DNA of 64,000 nucleotides from Methyloligella sp050110875 (GTDB lineage: Bacteria > Pseudomonadota > Alphaproteobacteria > Rhizobiales > Methyloligellaceae), in contig CP188828.1 of NCBI GenBank assembly GCA_050110875.1, forward strand, positions 2,933,975 to 2,997,974, read 5' to 3'. A program made the position numbers and the translations under genes. Positions 15,515 to 24,658 of the stretch are shown piece after piece (within the stretch, counting starts at the first letter, position 1; each line of letters starts with the position of its first letter). Below the pieces are notes generated by a model. The model was not told the origin of the DNA. It was given only the letters and a program-made list of their open reading frames with translations, and searched no databases.

Positions 15515-18184
15515 TCACTCGGCGGCTTGGAGACGATTCGCATCGATGATCCCCTTGATCTCTGCGCGGCAGGAGCCGCAATTGGTGCCCGCTTGGAGCG
15601 TTTCCCCGATCGCGTCGACGGAGGCGCAGCCGCTTGCGGCGGCGCGGGCGATCTCGTTCGCTCCCACCCCGAAGCAGGTGCAGACGATGGCGCCGCGATC
15701 CGGAACGTCGCGGCCCGGGCGGCCTGCGATCACCGCCAGACGCGATTGCCGCTCTTCATGGCTGCCAACGAGCTGATCCACGGCCCAACTCCGCGAGACC
15801 GCGACGGGCTCGGTGGCCAGAAACAGGGCGCCGGTCAGCTGCGCCGCCTCGAACATCGCGAAGCGGCGCTGTCCGACGCGATCGTCCTCATAGGCGAGCA
15901 GCTCCGCATCGCCGGGCGCATCGAAGAGCTCGGCTGCGAATTGGCGCCACTCGCGCGCGGGATCGGCGAAGCCGAACTCCACCCGCCAGCCCCCTTCGCA
16001 CCGGGCGAGCGCCCAGTATTCCGCCTCCAGCTTGCACGGTTTCTTCGCCAGGACCGCAAATCCGTAGACTGAGGCCACGAAGCGCTCGATCCGTACCGGC
16101 GCGCTCTTCGATGCCGGTTGCCCCGAATGAGGATCGGTCACCGCCGGCACCAGCCGGTCGACCCGCGCATTGGAGGCGAACTGATCCGTCCAATGCATCG
16201 GCACGAAGACGGTGCCCATTGCCTGCCGGTCCGACAGAAGCGCGCGGACGAGGATCGCCCCTTCGCCGCTCGACACCCTGACGATATCGGCATTGGCGAT
16301 GCCGTGACGGGCAGCATCCTTCGGATTGAGCTCCACGAACGGCTCGGCGAGATGCTGGGAAAGCCGCGGGCTGCGCCCCGTCCGTGTCATGGTATGCCAG
16401 TGGTCTCGCACCCGGCCTGTGTTCAGGGTCATGGGGAAGGCGGGATCGGTCGTCTGCTGCGAGCGGGGCGAGACGGCGACCAGCCGTGCACGGCCGTTTC
16501 CGGTGAAGAAGCCGCCATCGGTAAAGAAGCGTGTCTCGCCTGGCGCTTCGCCCTTCGGATGCGGCCACTGGAAAGGCTGCAAGGCGTTGTAGCCTTGCCG
16601 GTCGAGATCGGCGCAGGCACCGATGTCGAAATCTCGCGTGCCGTTATTGTCGAAAGCCGAAAGCGCCGCGTGCTCGGCGAAGATTTCGTCCGGCCCGGAA
16701 TAGGAGAAGGCATCCGCGAAGCCCATCCGCTTCGCCACCTCGGCGACGATCCACCAATCGGGCCGCGCGTCGCCCGGCAATGGCAGGAACGGCCGCTGGC
16801 GCGAGATGCGCCGCTCCGAATTGGTCACCGTGCCGTCCTTCTCGCCCCATGCGGCGGCCGGAAGCTTCACATGGGCGTGGCGCGCCGTGTCGGTCGTGCT
16901 CACGATATCGGAGACCACCACGAAGGGGCAGGTCTTGATCGCTTGTTCCACCAGATCCGCCTCCGGCAGCGTATCGACCGGATTGGTCGCCATGATCCAC
17001 AGCGCCTTGATGCGCCCGTCGGCAACCGCGTTGAACAGCTCCACCGCCTTGAGCCCCGGTTTCTCGGCGACATTGGGCGCCTTCCAGAAACGCCCGACGC
17101 GCTCCCGGTCGTCGGGATTCTCCAGATCCATATGGGCGGCGAGCATGTTGGCTAGGCCGCCGACCTCGCGCCCGCCCATGGCGTTGGGCTGCCCCGTGAT
17201 GGAGAAGGGGGCCATGCCCGGGCGTCCGATGCGGCCCGTGGCGAGATGGCAGTTGATGATCGCGTTGACCTTGTCGGTGCCCCGCGCGGATTGGTTCACG
17301 CCCTGGCTGAACAGGGTCACGGTTTTCGGGGTGCGGGTGAAGAGCTCGTAGAAGGCGGTGAGCTGCTCGGCGTTGAGGCCGGTCAGCATCGCGATCCGCT
17401 CCAGGGTGGCGGGACGCGCCGCCTTGAGCGCGTCTTCGAGGCCTTCCGTGTGGCGTGCCACATAGTTCCGGTCGATCGCGTCGTGCTCTTCCAGCCAGGC
17501 GAGCAGACCGGTGAACAGCGCGACATCGCCATCGGCCCGGATCGGCAAGTGGAGATCGGCGATATCGGCGGTCATCGTCCGGCGCGGATCGATCAGCACG
17601 ACCTTCATCCCGGGCCGCTTCTCTTTCGCCGCCGCGATGCGCTGGTAGATCACCGGGTGGCACCAGGCGAGATTGGAGCCGACCAGAACCACGAGGTCCG
17701 CCTCTTCCAGGTCCTCGTAGGTGCCGGGCACCGTATCGGCGCCAAAGGCCCGCCGATGGCCGGCCACCGCCGAGGCCATGCAAAGCCGCGAGTTGGTGTC
17801 GATATTGGCCGAGCCGATGAAGCCCTTCATCAGCTTGTTGGCGACGTAGTAATCCTCGGTCAGAAGCTGGCCGGAGCAGTAGAAGGCGACCGAATCCGGG
17901 CCGTGCGCCTCGATCGTCTGGCGAAACGTCTGCGCCACCACATCGAGCGCCCGGTCCCAGTCGGCGCGCCTTCCGTCCACTTTCGGATAGAGCAGCCGTC
18001 CCGCCAGCCCGACCGTCTCCGGTAGCGCGGACCCCTTCGAGCAGAGCCGCCCGTAATTGGAGGGATGGTCCGGGTCGCCCGCGAGACGCACGCTGCCGTC
18101 GCCGGCCTGCTTTGCCAGCACGCCGCAGCCCACCCCGCAATAGGGACAGGTGGACCGGATCGATTGTGGCTGCTCGATGCTCAT
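15515..18184 (-). CDS. nasA: Assimilatory nitrate reductase catalytic subunit with C-terminal BFD domain
   Basis: An 889-residue cytoplasmic molybdenum enzyme reducing nitrate to nitrite. The N-terminal [4Fe-4S] motif has Cys13, 16, 20 and 48 in CPYCGVGC and RLCSKGS. Molybdopterin-binding regions follow (for example SRLCMASAVAGHRRAFG and GQPNAMGGREVGG). A BFD-like [2Fe-2S] domain at the C-terminus (CTCFGVG and TNCGSCR, about 835-880) is the electron entry typical of alphaproteobacterial and enteric NasA. It starts one base after the nirD stop codon. No separate NADH subunit is encoded in this window; electrons may come from NirB or an external donor. Confidence 0.96.
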   Translation of the reverse strand: MSIEQPQSIRSTCPYCGVGCGVLAKQAGDGSVRLAGDPDHPSNYGRLCSKGSALPETVGLAGRLLYPKVDGRRADWDRALDVVAQTFRQTIEAHGPDSVAFYCSGQLLTEDYYVANKLMKGFIGSANIDTNSRLCMASAVAGHRRAFGADTVPGTYEDLEEADLVVLVGSNLAWCHPVIYQRIAAAKEKRPGMKVVLIDPRRTMTADIADLHLPIRADGDVALFTGLLAWLEEHDAIDRNYVARHTEGLEDALKAARPATLERIAMLTGLNAEQLTAFYELFTRTPKTVTLFSQGVNQSARGTDKVNAIINCHLATGRIGRPGMAPFSITGQPNAMGGREVGGLANMLAAHMDLENPDDRERVGRFWKAPNVAEKPGLKAVELFNAVADGRIKALWIMATNPVDTLPEADLVEQAIKTCPFVVVSDIVSTTDTARHAHVKLPAAAWGEKDGTVTNSERRISRQRPFLPLPGDARPDWWIVAEVAKRMGFADAFSYSGPDEIFAEHAALSAFDNNGTRDFDIGACADLDRQGYNALQPFQWPHPKGEAPGETRFFTDGGFFTGNGRARLVAVSPRSQQTTDPAFPMTLNTGRVRDHWHTMTRTGRSPRLSQHLAEPFVELNPKDAARHGIANADIVRVSSGEGAILVRALLSDRQAMGTVFVPMHWTDQFASNARVDRLVPAVTDPHSGQPASKSAPVRIERFVASVYGFAVLAKKPCKLEAEYWALARCEGGWRVEFGFADPAREWRQFAAELFDAPGDAELLAYEDDRVGQRRFAMFEAAQLTGALFLATEPVAVSRSWAVDQLVGSHEERQSRLAVIAGRPGRDVPDRGAIVCTCFGVGANEIARAAASGCASVDAIGETLQAGTNCGSCRAEIKGIIDANRLQAAE

Positions 18185-18185
18185 C

Positions 18186-18518
18186 CTAGGCGGCGCGCTC
18201 CCCGCTCAAGGCATCCAGGGAAATGAACAGCGTCTCGCCGTCGCATTTGACGGGGATGGTCTGCACCGAGCCCTCGTCCGCGCCGATCGCCTCGCCGGTC
18301 TCCAGCGAGATCACCCAGTTGTGCAGCGGACAGGTGACGGCGGCCCCATGCACGATCCCCTGGCTCAAGGGGCCGCCCTTGTGGGGGCAGTGGTCCTCGA
18401 TGGCGAAGACCTGATCGTCGCTTGTCCGGAAAACGGCGATCTTGCCGGCAGGCGTGGCCACGCATCGCGCGCCGCGGCGCGGAATATCGTCGAGTTGTCC
18501 GATTTCGATCCAGCGCAT
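18186..18518 (-). CDS. nirD: Nitrite reductase small subunit NirD
   Basis: A 110-residue Rieske-type protein with the two cluster motifs CPHKGG and CPLHNW, typical of NirD, the small subunit of NADH-dependent assimilatory nitrite reductase. The ATG at 18518 overlaps nothing and has GGAG eight bases upstream inside the end of nirB; a GTG at 18527 would overlap the nirB stop. It partners with NirB immediately upstream. Confidence 0.95.
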   Translation of the reverse strand: MRWIEIGQLDDIPRRGARCVATPAGKIAVFRTSDDQVFAIEDHCPHKGGPLSQGIVHGAAVTCPLHNWVISLETGEAIGADEGSVQTIPVKCDGETLFISLDALSGERAA

Positions 18519-18523
18519 GGCCC

Positions 18524-20971
18524 TCACTCCGCAGCCTGCAGCTCAAGCGCCGCCATGGGCTTGAACTCGTGTTTGTCCTTGCCGGAGACGCGCTCCGACC
18601 ACGGGTCGACTTGCGCGAATTTCTGGCTGAAGACGAAGCGGTCGAAGAACGCCTCCCGCTTCTCGCGATCCTCCATGATCTGATGGCGGATCTCGTCGAG
18701 GCCGATGCGCTTCGCCCATTTGTAGATGCGTTCCAGGTAGTGGCCCTGCTCGCGATACATCTGGACGAGCGCCACGATATGCTCCAGCGCCTCGTCCTCG
18801 GTCTCGACCTGGCCCAGCACCTCGGTGCCTTTGATGTCGAGACCGGCCGCGCCGGCGAAATGGATCTCGAATCCGGCCTCCGTGCAGATCACGCCGACAT
18901 CCTTGCAGGTCGCCTCGGCGCAATTCCGCGGGCAGCCCGAGACCGCCATCTTCACCTTGGCGGGCGTCCAGGAGCCCCACATGAACTTCTCGATGCGGAC
19001 CCCGAGACCGGTCGAATCCTGGGTGCCGAAGCGGCACCAATCGGAGCCGACGCAGGTCTTCACCGTGCGCAAGCCCTTGGCGTAGGCATGGCCGGAGACG
19101 AAGCCCGCCTTGCCGAGATCGGCCCACACGGCGGGCAGGTCTTCCTTCTTGATGCCCAGCATGTCGATACGCTGGCCGCCGGTGACCTTCACCGTCGGAA
19201 TGTCGTACTTGTCCACCACATCGGCGATGCAGCGCAGCTCGTCGGCGCTGGTGATGCCGCCCCACATCCGCGGCACCACCGAATAGGTGCCGTCTTTCTG
19301 GATGTTGGCGTGCACCCGCTCGTTGATGAAGCGGGACTGATAGTCGTCGGCATATTCGTCCGGCCAGTCGCAGACGAGGTAGTAGTTCAGCGCCGGCCGG
19401 CATTTCGCGCAGCCGCAGGAGGTCTTCCACTCCAGCTCCTGCATCACCTCGGGAATGGTCTTCAGCCCCTTCGCCTTGATCAGGCGCCGGACCTCGTCAT
19501 GGCCGAGATCGGTGCAGCCGCAGACCGGCTGGATTTCGTTCGGCTTGTAATCGCCGCCGAGGGTCGCCGCGATGAGCTGCTCGACCAGCCCGGTGCAAGA
19601 CCCGCAGGATGCGGATGCCTTGGTATGTGCGCGGACCTCTTCGAGCGAGCTGAGCCCTTGCGAAGAGATCGCCTCGGTGATCTTCCCCTTGCACACGCCG
19701 TTGCAGCCGCAGATCTCCGCGTCATCCGGTAAGGCTGCAACGGCCGCCATAGGGTCCAGCGGGGCACTCCCCTGATACGCCTGGCCGAAGATCAGCGTGT
19801 CGCGCATGTCCGACACGTCGACCTCGCGCTTCTTGAGGTCGTTGAACCAGGCCCCGTCGGTCGTCTCGCCATAGAGCACCGATCCGATGATCCGGTTGTC
19901 CTTCAGGATCAGCCGCTTGTAGACGCCCGCCGTGGCGTCCCGCAGCACGATCTCCTCCCGGTCCTCGCCGTCCGCGAAGTCGCCGATGGAGAACAGGTCG
20001 ATGCCCGTCACCTTCAGCTTGGTCGGCGTGTCGCTATGCACGAAGGCGGCGTCGCTGTCGCCCGCCAGCTGGGCCGCGGCGACCTTTGCCATCTCGTAGA
20101 GCGGCGCCACCAGCCCGTAGGTATGACCGCCGACCTCGGCGCATTCGCCGATCGCCAGGATGTCGGGGTCGTCGGTCCGCATCCCGTGATCGACGACGAT
20201 GCCGCGATTGACCTCCAGCCCCGCCTCCTTGGCGAGCCAGCCATTGGGCCTGATGCCCGCGGCCATCACCACGAGATCCGCTTCGACCGTGCTGCCGTCG
20301 GCGAGCTCGATCGCCTCCGCCTTGCCTTGGCCGACGATCGCCTTGGTTTCGGCACCGGTCTTGACCTTGATGCCGCGCTCCTCCAGGGCCCGCTGCAGCA
20401 GGAAGCCGGCCGCCGGATCGAGCTGCCGCTCCATCAGGGTCGGCATCAGATGCAGCACCGTGACGTCCATGCCGCGCATCTGGAGCCCGGCCGCGGCCTC
20501 CAGCCCCAGCAGACCGCCGCCGATCACCACGGCTTTCGCGTGGGCCTGGGCGGCGAGGATCATCGCGTCCACGTCGTCGAGATCGCGATAGGACAGCACG
20601 CCGGGCATGTCGTTCCCCGGAACCGGCAGGATGAACGGCACCGAGCCGGTCGCGATCACCAGCTTGTCGTAGCTCTCCGTGACCCCGTGATCGGAGCGGA
20701 CCAGCTTCGCCTCGCGGTCGATCTCGACCACCTTGTGGCCCTTGTAGAGGGTGATGCCGTGGTTGATGTACCAGCCGTCGCCATGGATCACGATCTCCTC
20801 GAACTCTTTCTCGCCCGACAGCACCGGCGAGAGCATGATGCGATCGTAATTGACCCGCGGCTCGGCGTTGAAGATCGTGACTTGGTAGCGGTCTGGAGCG
20901 TGCTCGAAGAGATGTTCCAGCATGCGGCCCGGCGCCATGCCGTTGCCGATGATGATGAGTTTCTCTTTCAT
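18524..20971 (-). CDS. nirB: Nitrite reductase large subunit NirB
   Basis: An 815-residue NAD(P)H-dependent nitrite reductase that makes ammonia from nitrite. Order: FAD/NAD-binding domain (about 1-410, IIIGNGMAPGR and VVIGGGLLGLEAA), two BFD-like [2Fe-2S] segments (CGCNGVCKGK...SCGSCTG and CGCTDLGH...SCGCAKCRP), then the nitrite reductase half with siroheme/[4Fe-4S] motifs CVGSDWCRFG and CPRNCAEATCKDVG. I chose the ATG at 20971 because GGAAG lies seven bases upstream; an ATG at 20995 overlapping the transporter stop (ATGA) would add eight residues. Regulation is expected through the NasT-controlled leader of the transporter gene. Confidence 0.96.
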   Translation of the reverse strand: MKEKLIIIGNGMAPGRMLEHLFEHAPDRYQVTIFNAEPRVNYDRIMLSPVLSGEKEFEEIVIHGDGWYINHGITLYKGHKVVEIDREAKLVRSDHGVTESYDKLVIATGSVPFILPVPGNDMPGVLSYRDLDDVDAMILAAQAHAKAVVIGGGLLGLEAAAGLQMRGMDVTVLHLMPTLMERQLDPAAGFLLQRALEERGIKVKTGAETKAIVGQGKAEAIELADGSTVEADLVVMAAGIRPNGWLAKEAGLEVNRGIVVDHGMRTDDPDILAIGECAEVGGHTYGLVAPLYEMAKVAAAQLAGDSDAAFVHSDTPTKLKVTGIDLFSIGDFADGEDREEIVLRDATAGVYKRLILKDNRIIGSVLYGETTDGAWFNDLKKREVDVSDMRDTLIFGQAYQGSAPLDPMAAVAALPDDAEICGCNGVCKGKITEAISSQGLSSLEEVRAHTKASASCGSCTGLVEQLIAATLGGDYKPNEIQPVCGCTDLGHDEVRRLIKAKGLKTIPEVMQELEWKTSCGCAKCRPALNYYLVCDWPDEYADDYQSRFINERVHANIQKDGTYSVVPRMWGGITSADELRCIADVVDKYDIPTVKVTGGQRIDMLGIKKEDLPAVWADLGKAGFVSGHAYAKGLRTVKTCVGSDWCRFGTQDSTGLGVRIEKFMWGSWTPAKVKMAVSGCPRNCAEATCKDVGVICTEAGFEIHFAGAAGLDIKGTEVLGQVETEDEALEHIVALVQMYREQGHYLERIYKWAKRIGLDEIRHQIMEDREKREAFFDRFVFSQKFAQVDPWSERVSGKDKHEFKPMAALELQAAE

Positions 20972-20991
20972 ATCGATGCTTCCGTTCTCGT

Positions 20992-22242
20992 TCATTGCAG
21001 GGCAACGGCCTCTGATGCCGGCGCGGATTCGGCGCGCGTCATCCGCCGGACCGCGACATGCATCCAAAGCAGAAGACCGCCGACGAGCAGGAAGAGCAGC
21101 ATGAAGCAGCTCGTCCAAAGGCCGGTCGTGTCCCGCAGCGCGCCGAAGGCGAGCGGCAGGAAGAAGCCGCCGAGACCGCCGATCATGCCGACCAGCCCGC
21201 CGACCGCGCCGACGCTGTTCGGGTAATAGACGGGGATGTGCTTGTAGACGGCAGCCTTGCCGAGGCTCATGAAGAAGCCGAGCACGAAGACCACGCCGAT
21301 GAAGACCAGTGGGCCAACCCCGATAAGGCCTGACTGGGCCGGCGGCATGGAAAGGATGAAGCAGGACACGAGCGACACGGCGAGCGTCCAATACATGACC
21401 TTCCGCGCCCCCATGCGGTCGGACAGATAGCCGCCATAGGCCCGGAAGATCGCGCCGGGGATGGAATAGGCCGCGCCGATCATGCCGGCCGTGGCGATGT
21501 CGAAGCCGTAGACGCCGATCAGGTAGCGGGGCAGCCAAAGGGCCAGAGCCACGAAGGCGCCGAACACGAAGAAGTAATAGGCCGCGAAGCGCCAGACCTG
21601 GACATGTTGCAGCGGCTTGAACTCCGCCCAGAAGCTGCGCTTCTCGTCCTCGGTGTCCGATACCGGGTTTTCAGACAGGAACCAGAAGCCGATCGCCGTG
21701 ACGAGCAGCACGCTCGCCCAGATCTGCGCCACCGCCTGCCAGCCCAGCGCGACCAGCACGAAGGGTGCGACGAAGCTGGTGACCGCGGCGCCGACATTGC
21801 CGACCCCGAAGATGCCCAGCGCCGTTCCCTGGGCTTTGGCTGGGAAGAAGCGCGAGACATAGGCCACGCCGACTGCGAAGGATCCGCCGGCAAGCCCGAC
21901 GCCGACGGCCGCGCCGAGGATCGCCGTATAGCTCTCCGCATGGGCGAGCAGGAAAGTCGCCAGCGCTGCGGCGACCATGGTCGCTGTAAACACCAGCCGG
22001 CCGCCATAGCGGTCGGTCAGCACCCCAAGCACGATGCGCGACAGGGACCCCGTGAGGATCGGCGTGCCCACCAGAAGGCCGAACTCCGTCTCGGTCAGCC
22101 CGAGATCGTCGGCGATACGCACGCCGATAATCGAAAAGATGGTCCACACCGCGAAGCAGGCGGTGAAGGCGACGGTGGATAGCGAGAGCGCCCGCGTCGA
22201 ATCCGAACCCCAATCGATCTTCTTGAGCAGAGTGTTTGTCAT
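20992..22242 (-). CDS. MFS nitrate/nitrite transporter (NarK/NasA type)
   Basis: A 416-residue inner-membrane protein with twelve predicted helices. The nitrate signature motifs are recognisable: GLAGGSFAVGVAYVSRFFP in the first half and PYYPNSVGAVGG-like PVYYPNSVGAVGGLVG in the second. It is the first gene of the nitrate operon and begins with ATG at 22242, with GGGAGA six bases upstream. Expression should depend on NasT relieving the terminator in the leader at 22294-22387. Confidence 0.94.
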   Translation of the reverse strand: MTNTLLKKIDWGSDSTRALSLSTVAFTACFAVWTIFSIIGVRIADDLGLTETEFGLLVGTPILTGSLSRIVLGVLTDRYGGRLVFTATMVAAALATFLLAHAESYTAILGAAVGVGLAGGSFAVGVAYVSRFFPAKAQGTALGIFGVGNVGAAVTSFVAPFVLVALGWQAVAQIWASVLLVTAIGFWFLSENPVSDTEDEKRSFWAEFKPLQHVQVWRFAAYYFFVFGAFVALALWLPRYLIGVYGFDIATAGMIGAAYSIPGAIFRAYGGYLSDRMGARKVMYWTLAVSLVSCFILSMPPAQSGLIGVGPLVFIGVVFVLGFFMSLGKAAVYKHIPVYYPNSVGAVGGLVGMIGGLGGFFLPLAFGALRDTTGLWTSCFMLLFLLVGGLLLWMHVAVRRMTRAESAPASEAVALQ

Positions 22243-22293
22243 CTCATTCTCCCGTTGGCGCCGCCGAAGCGGCTGCTTTTGACTGCTCCAGAA

Positions 22294-22360
22294 ACAAAAA
22301 AAGCTGCCGGCCAGGAGACCGCGCCCACGCAACGGGTCGCGATGTCCTGATCGGCAGCTT
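22294..22360 (-). terminator. Leader attenuator (intrinsic terminator) of the nitrate operon
   Basis: On the minus strand the arms AAGCTGCCG (22352-22360) and CGGCAGCTT (22301-22309) form a 9-bp stem followed by a run of T residues (22296-22302, two of them shared with the stem). It lies 52 bp upstream of the transporter start codon. The 5' arm overlaps the second hexaloop hairpin, so the two structures are mutually exclusive. Confidence 0.85.
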
Positions 22361-22387
22361 TGCCTGGGGCGCCCGCCATTGGACGCC
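22353..22387 (-). promoter_or_regulatory. ANTAR-target RNA: two A1/G4 hexaloop hairpins bound by NasT
   Basis: Minus-strand RNA. Hairpin P1 (22368-22387) has a 7-bp stem GGCGUCC/GGGCGCC with one G-U pair and the loop AAUGGC. After the linker CCA, hairpin P2 (22353-22364) has a 3-bp stem GGC/GCC with the loop AAAGCU. Both loops have A at position 1 and G at position 4, the known signature of ANTAR antiterminator targets. P2 overlaps the 5' arm of the terminator, so NasT binding would allow transcription of the nitrate operon. The rest of the 345-bp gap (22243-22587) has no gene I can support. Confidence 0.82.
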
Positions 22388-22587
22388 GATATATGGATGG
22401 GCCGAACGTTGGCCTGCCTGCAGTGCAGCAGGAATTATGCCAACTTGCGGGCGTCTAAAATATGCGTTTTATATCAGTGTATTACGGATTCTGCGTCATT
22501 CGAACGCAGGCGCCGGACCCGACCGATCCATTGGCACTTGCCTAGGCGGAACGCACATTCGTTGTGCAGCGCGGCATAAATGAGCAC

Positions 22588-23823
22588 TCAGTCTCTCGCG
22601 CTAGGCGCTTGCGCGGCGATATAGGCGTCGAGTTCGTCCGGATCGAACAGGCTGCGGTCGAAAAACCCGTCCGGACCGAGGATCAGGCTGGCCCCCGCCG
22701 AGCCCACCGGCGTTGCCGTCTGCAGAGCGCCTTCCACCTTCGCATTGGCGCCCGGAAGCGCGACGCCGAGCGGCTTCAGAGCCTCCCGATAGAGATCCGG
22801 CCGATAGGTCTGCCGCGCGATCTCCGCATGCTCCTCGGAATGGGCCACCTGACCCCAGCGCACCATTTGGCTGTAGAACCACAGAGCATGGCTTTTCCAG
22901 GGGAAGGTCGCGGCCTTGTCATGGGTCAGGAAGAAATCCTCCGCCGTGATCGTCTCTCCGCCGCCCGTGACGATCTCGCCGGTGAGCGCCGGCATCATCC
23001 AGTCCGCCGGCCGGTCTACATAGGCGGCACCGGAAAGCAGCCGGGCGAGTTCCTCGGTATTGTCCGGAGACGCGCACCAAAGGGCCGCGCGGTAGACCGC
23101 CCGCAAGAGGGCGGCGAGGGCATCGGGATTCTGCTCCGCCCAATGCGACTGGACGCCGAGCACCTTCTCCGGGCTGGAGCGCCAGATGAGAGACTTCGCC
23201 GTGACGATGCGGCCGCTCCCGGTCATCACCGCGGCGGTGTTCCAGGGCTCGCCCACGCAATAGCCGTCGACATTTCCGGAAGCCAGAGCATCCGCCATCA
23301 GGGGCGGCGGCAGGATCAGGATTTCGATATCCCGGTCCGGATCGATGCCGCAGGCGGCCAGCCAATAGCGCAGCTCGTAATTATGCCCCGAATAGGGATG
23401 CACCACGCCGAAGCGGAACTTCCCGCCGCTCTCGGCGGTATCCGAGATCACCGCCTTCAGCGCCTCGCCCGCCGCCTTGGGTTCGAGGCCGGAAGGCGCC
23501 CCCCGGTCAACCATCTGTTCCCAGAGACGGTTGGAGACAGTCACCGCATTCCCGCCGAGACCCAGCGCCATCGGCGCAACGGTATGGGACGCGAGCGGCG
23601 TCAGTCCGAGGTTGCAGGCGATCGGCATCGGCGCCAGCATCTGGGCAACTTGGAAATGACCCACCGCCAGCCTGTCCCGGATATTGGCCCAGGAGCTTTC
23701 GCGGATCAGAGTGAGCGCGACTCCCTCCGCCTCCGCGAAGCCCTTCTCCTTGGCCGCGACCAGCACGGCGCTGTCCAGCAGCGGTATGATCCCGGCGGTG
23801 ATGTGAAATGGCGCGTCGCTCAC
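22588..23823 (-). CDS. nasS: Nitrate sensor NasS (NrtA-like binding protein)
   Basis: A 411-residue member of the NrtA/SsuA-like nitrate-binding fold without a signal peptide, so it is cytoplasmic. It begins with ITAGIIPLLDSAVLVAAKEKGF and contains GLGGNAVTVSNRLW and GYCVGEPWNTAAV, typical of NrtA/NasS. It senses nitrate or nitrite and, when ligand is absent, binds and inhibits the antiterminator NasT. The GTG start at 23823 overlaps the nasT stop codon by four bases (GTGA), so the two are translationally coupled. It is the last gene before the leader of the nitrate operon. Confidence 0.93.
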   Translation of the reverse strand: MSDAPFHITAGIIPLLDSAVLVAAKEKGFAEAEGVALTLIRESSWANIRDRLAVGHFQVAQMLAPMPIACNLGLTPLASHTVAPMALGLGGNAVTVSNRLWEQMVDRGAPSGLEPKAAGEALKAVISDTAESGGKFRFGVVHPYSGHNYELRYWLAACGIDPDRDIEILILPPPLMADALASGNVDGYCVGEPWNTAAVMTGSGRIVTAKSLIWRSSPEKVLGVQSHWAEQNPDALAALLRAVYRAALWCASPDNTEELARLLSGAAYVDRPADWMMPALTGEIVTGGGETITAEDFFLTHDKAATFPWKSHALWFYSQMVRWGQVAHSEEHAEIARQTYRPDLYREALKPLGVALPGANAKVEGALQTATPVGSAGASLILGPDGFFDRSLFDPDELDAYIAAQAPSARD

Positions 23824-24419
23824 GACTTGTCTCCCGGATCGAGCAGCCCCGCCGCCGTCACGAGGCTTTGCGCGATCTCGATAATCTTGCGGTTCTGGTT
23901 CATGGCCGTGGCACGCAGCATCCCATAGGCCTCTTCTTCCGTAAGCCCCTTGGAGCGCATGAGAATGCCTTTGGCGCGATCGATCACCTTCCGGTTCTCG
24001 AGCTCCCCGCGCGCCTCCTCCAATTCCCGCGTCAGCCGCGAGAAGGCGTTGAAGCGGCTCACGGCCATATCGAGGATCGCCTTCACCCGCTCCTTCTTGA
24101 GACCGTCCACCACATAGGCGGAGACCCCGGCATCCACCGCCGCCTCGATCGACGCCTCGTCCGAGCGATCGACGAACATGGCGACCGGCCGCTTCACCGC
24201 GCGCGAGAGCTGGAACATGTTCTCCAGCATGTCGCGGTTCGGATTTTCCAGATCGATGAAGATGACGTCGGGATTGATGTCGGCGATCTTCCCAGCCACG
24301 CCGGCCATGTCGTGAACCAACGTGACATTCTCGTAGCCGGCCTCGCGCAGCCCCGCCTCGATGATCGAGGCGCGGATCTGATTTTCGTCGATGACGAGGA
24401 CGGTGAGAGGAGTGACCAT
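23820..24419 (-). CDS. nasT: ANTAR response regulator / antiterminator NasT
   Basis: A 199-residue protein with a receiver-like domain (about 1-120; Asp11 and Asp56 in VLVIDEN and FIDLENP) and a C-terminal ANTAR RNA-binding domain (about 131-188), with DRAKGILMRSKGLTEEEA. ANTAR domains bind paired hexaloop hairpins and prevent terminator formation. The candidate target is at 22353-22387, upstream of the nitrate transporter gene. NasS, encoded next, restrains it in the absence of nitrate. The gene is divergent from the OprB-like porin, with 239 bp between them in which I saw no further gene. Confidence 0.95.
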   Translation of the reverse strand: MVTPLTVLVIDENQIRASIIEAGLREAGYENVTLVHDMAGVAGKIADINPDVIFIDLENPNRDMLENMFQLSRAVKRPVAMFVDRSDEASIEAAVDAGVSAYVVDGLKKERVKAILDMAVSRFNAFSRLTRELEEARGELENRKVIDRAKGILMRSKGLTEEEAYGMLRATAMNQNRKIIEIAQSLVTAAGLLDPGDKS

Positions 24420-24658
24420 CGGGCTTCCGTAATCAGGACGAGGCGCGGGGTCTAGCCTTTTGAGAAAACAGGGTTGCGTTTCCGGCGGCTCTTATCGTCG
24501 CGCGTTTTCCATGCAGGCCGGCTGGATCGCTGAGAAAGACAGGGAAGACGCGACCTCCACCGAATATCGTTGCATCGCGCAATCGTATGGAAGAATGCCG
24601 CAACAAGAAGACAACAGAGATGAACGATGCTTTCCTCAAATAGGGGATCGCCGAGGGG

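Noticed and set aside
20036..21226. Long plus-strand frame across nirB
   Set aside because: Antisense to conserved NirB motifs; low-complexity composition.
22530..22545. A TTGGCACTTGC motif resembling a sigma-54 promoter upstream of the nitrate genes
   Set aside because: The GG and GC elements are too close together for sigma-54, and the motif is on the plus strand while the operon is on the minus strand.
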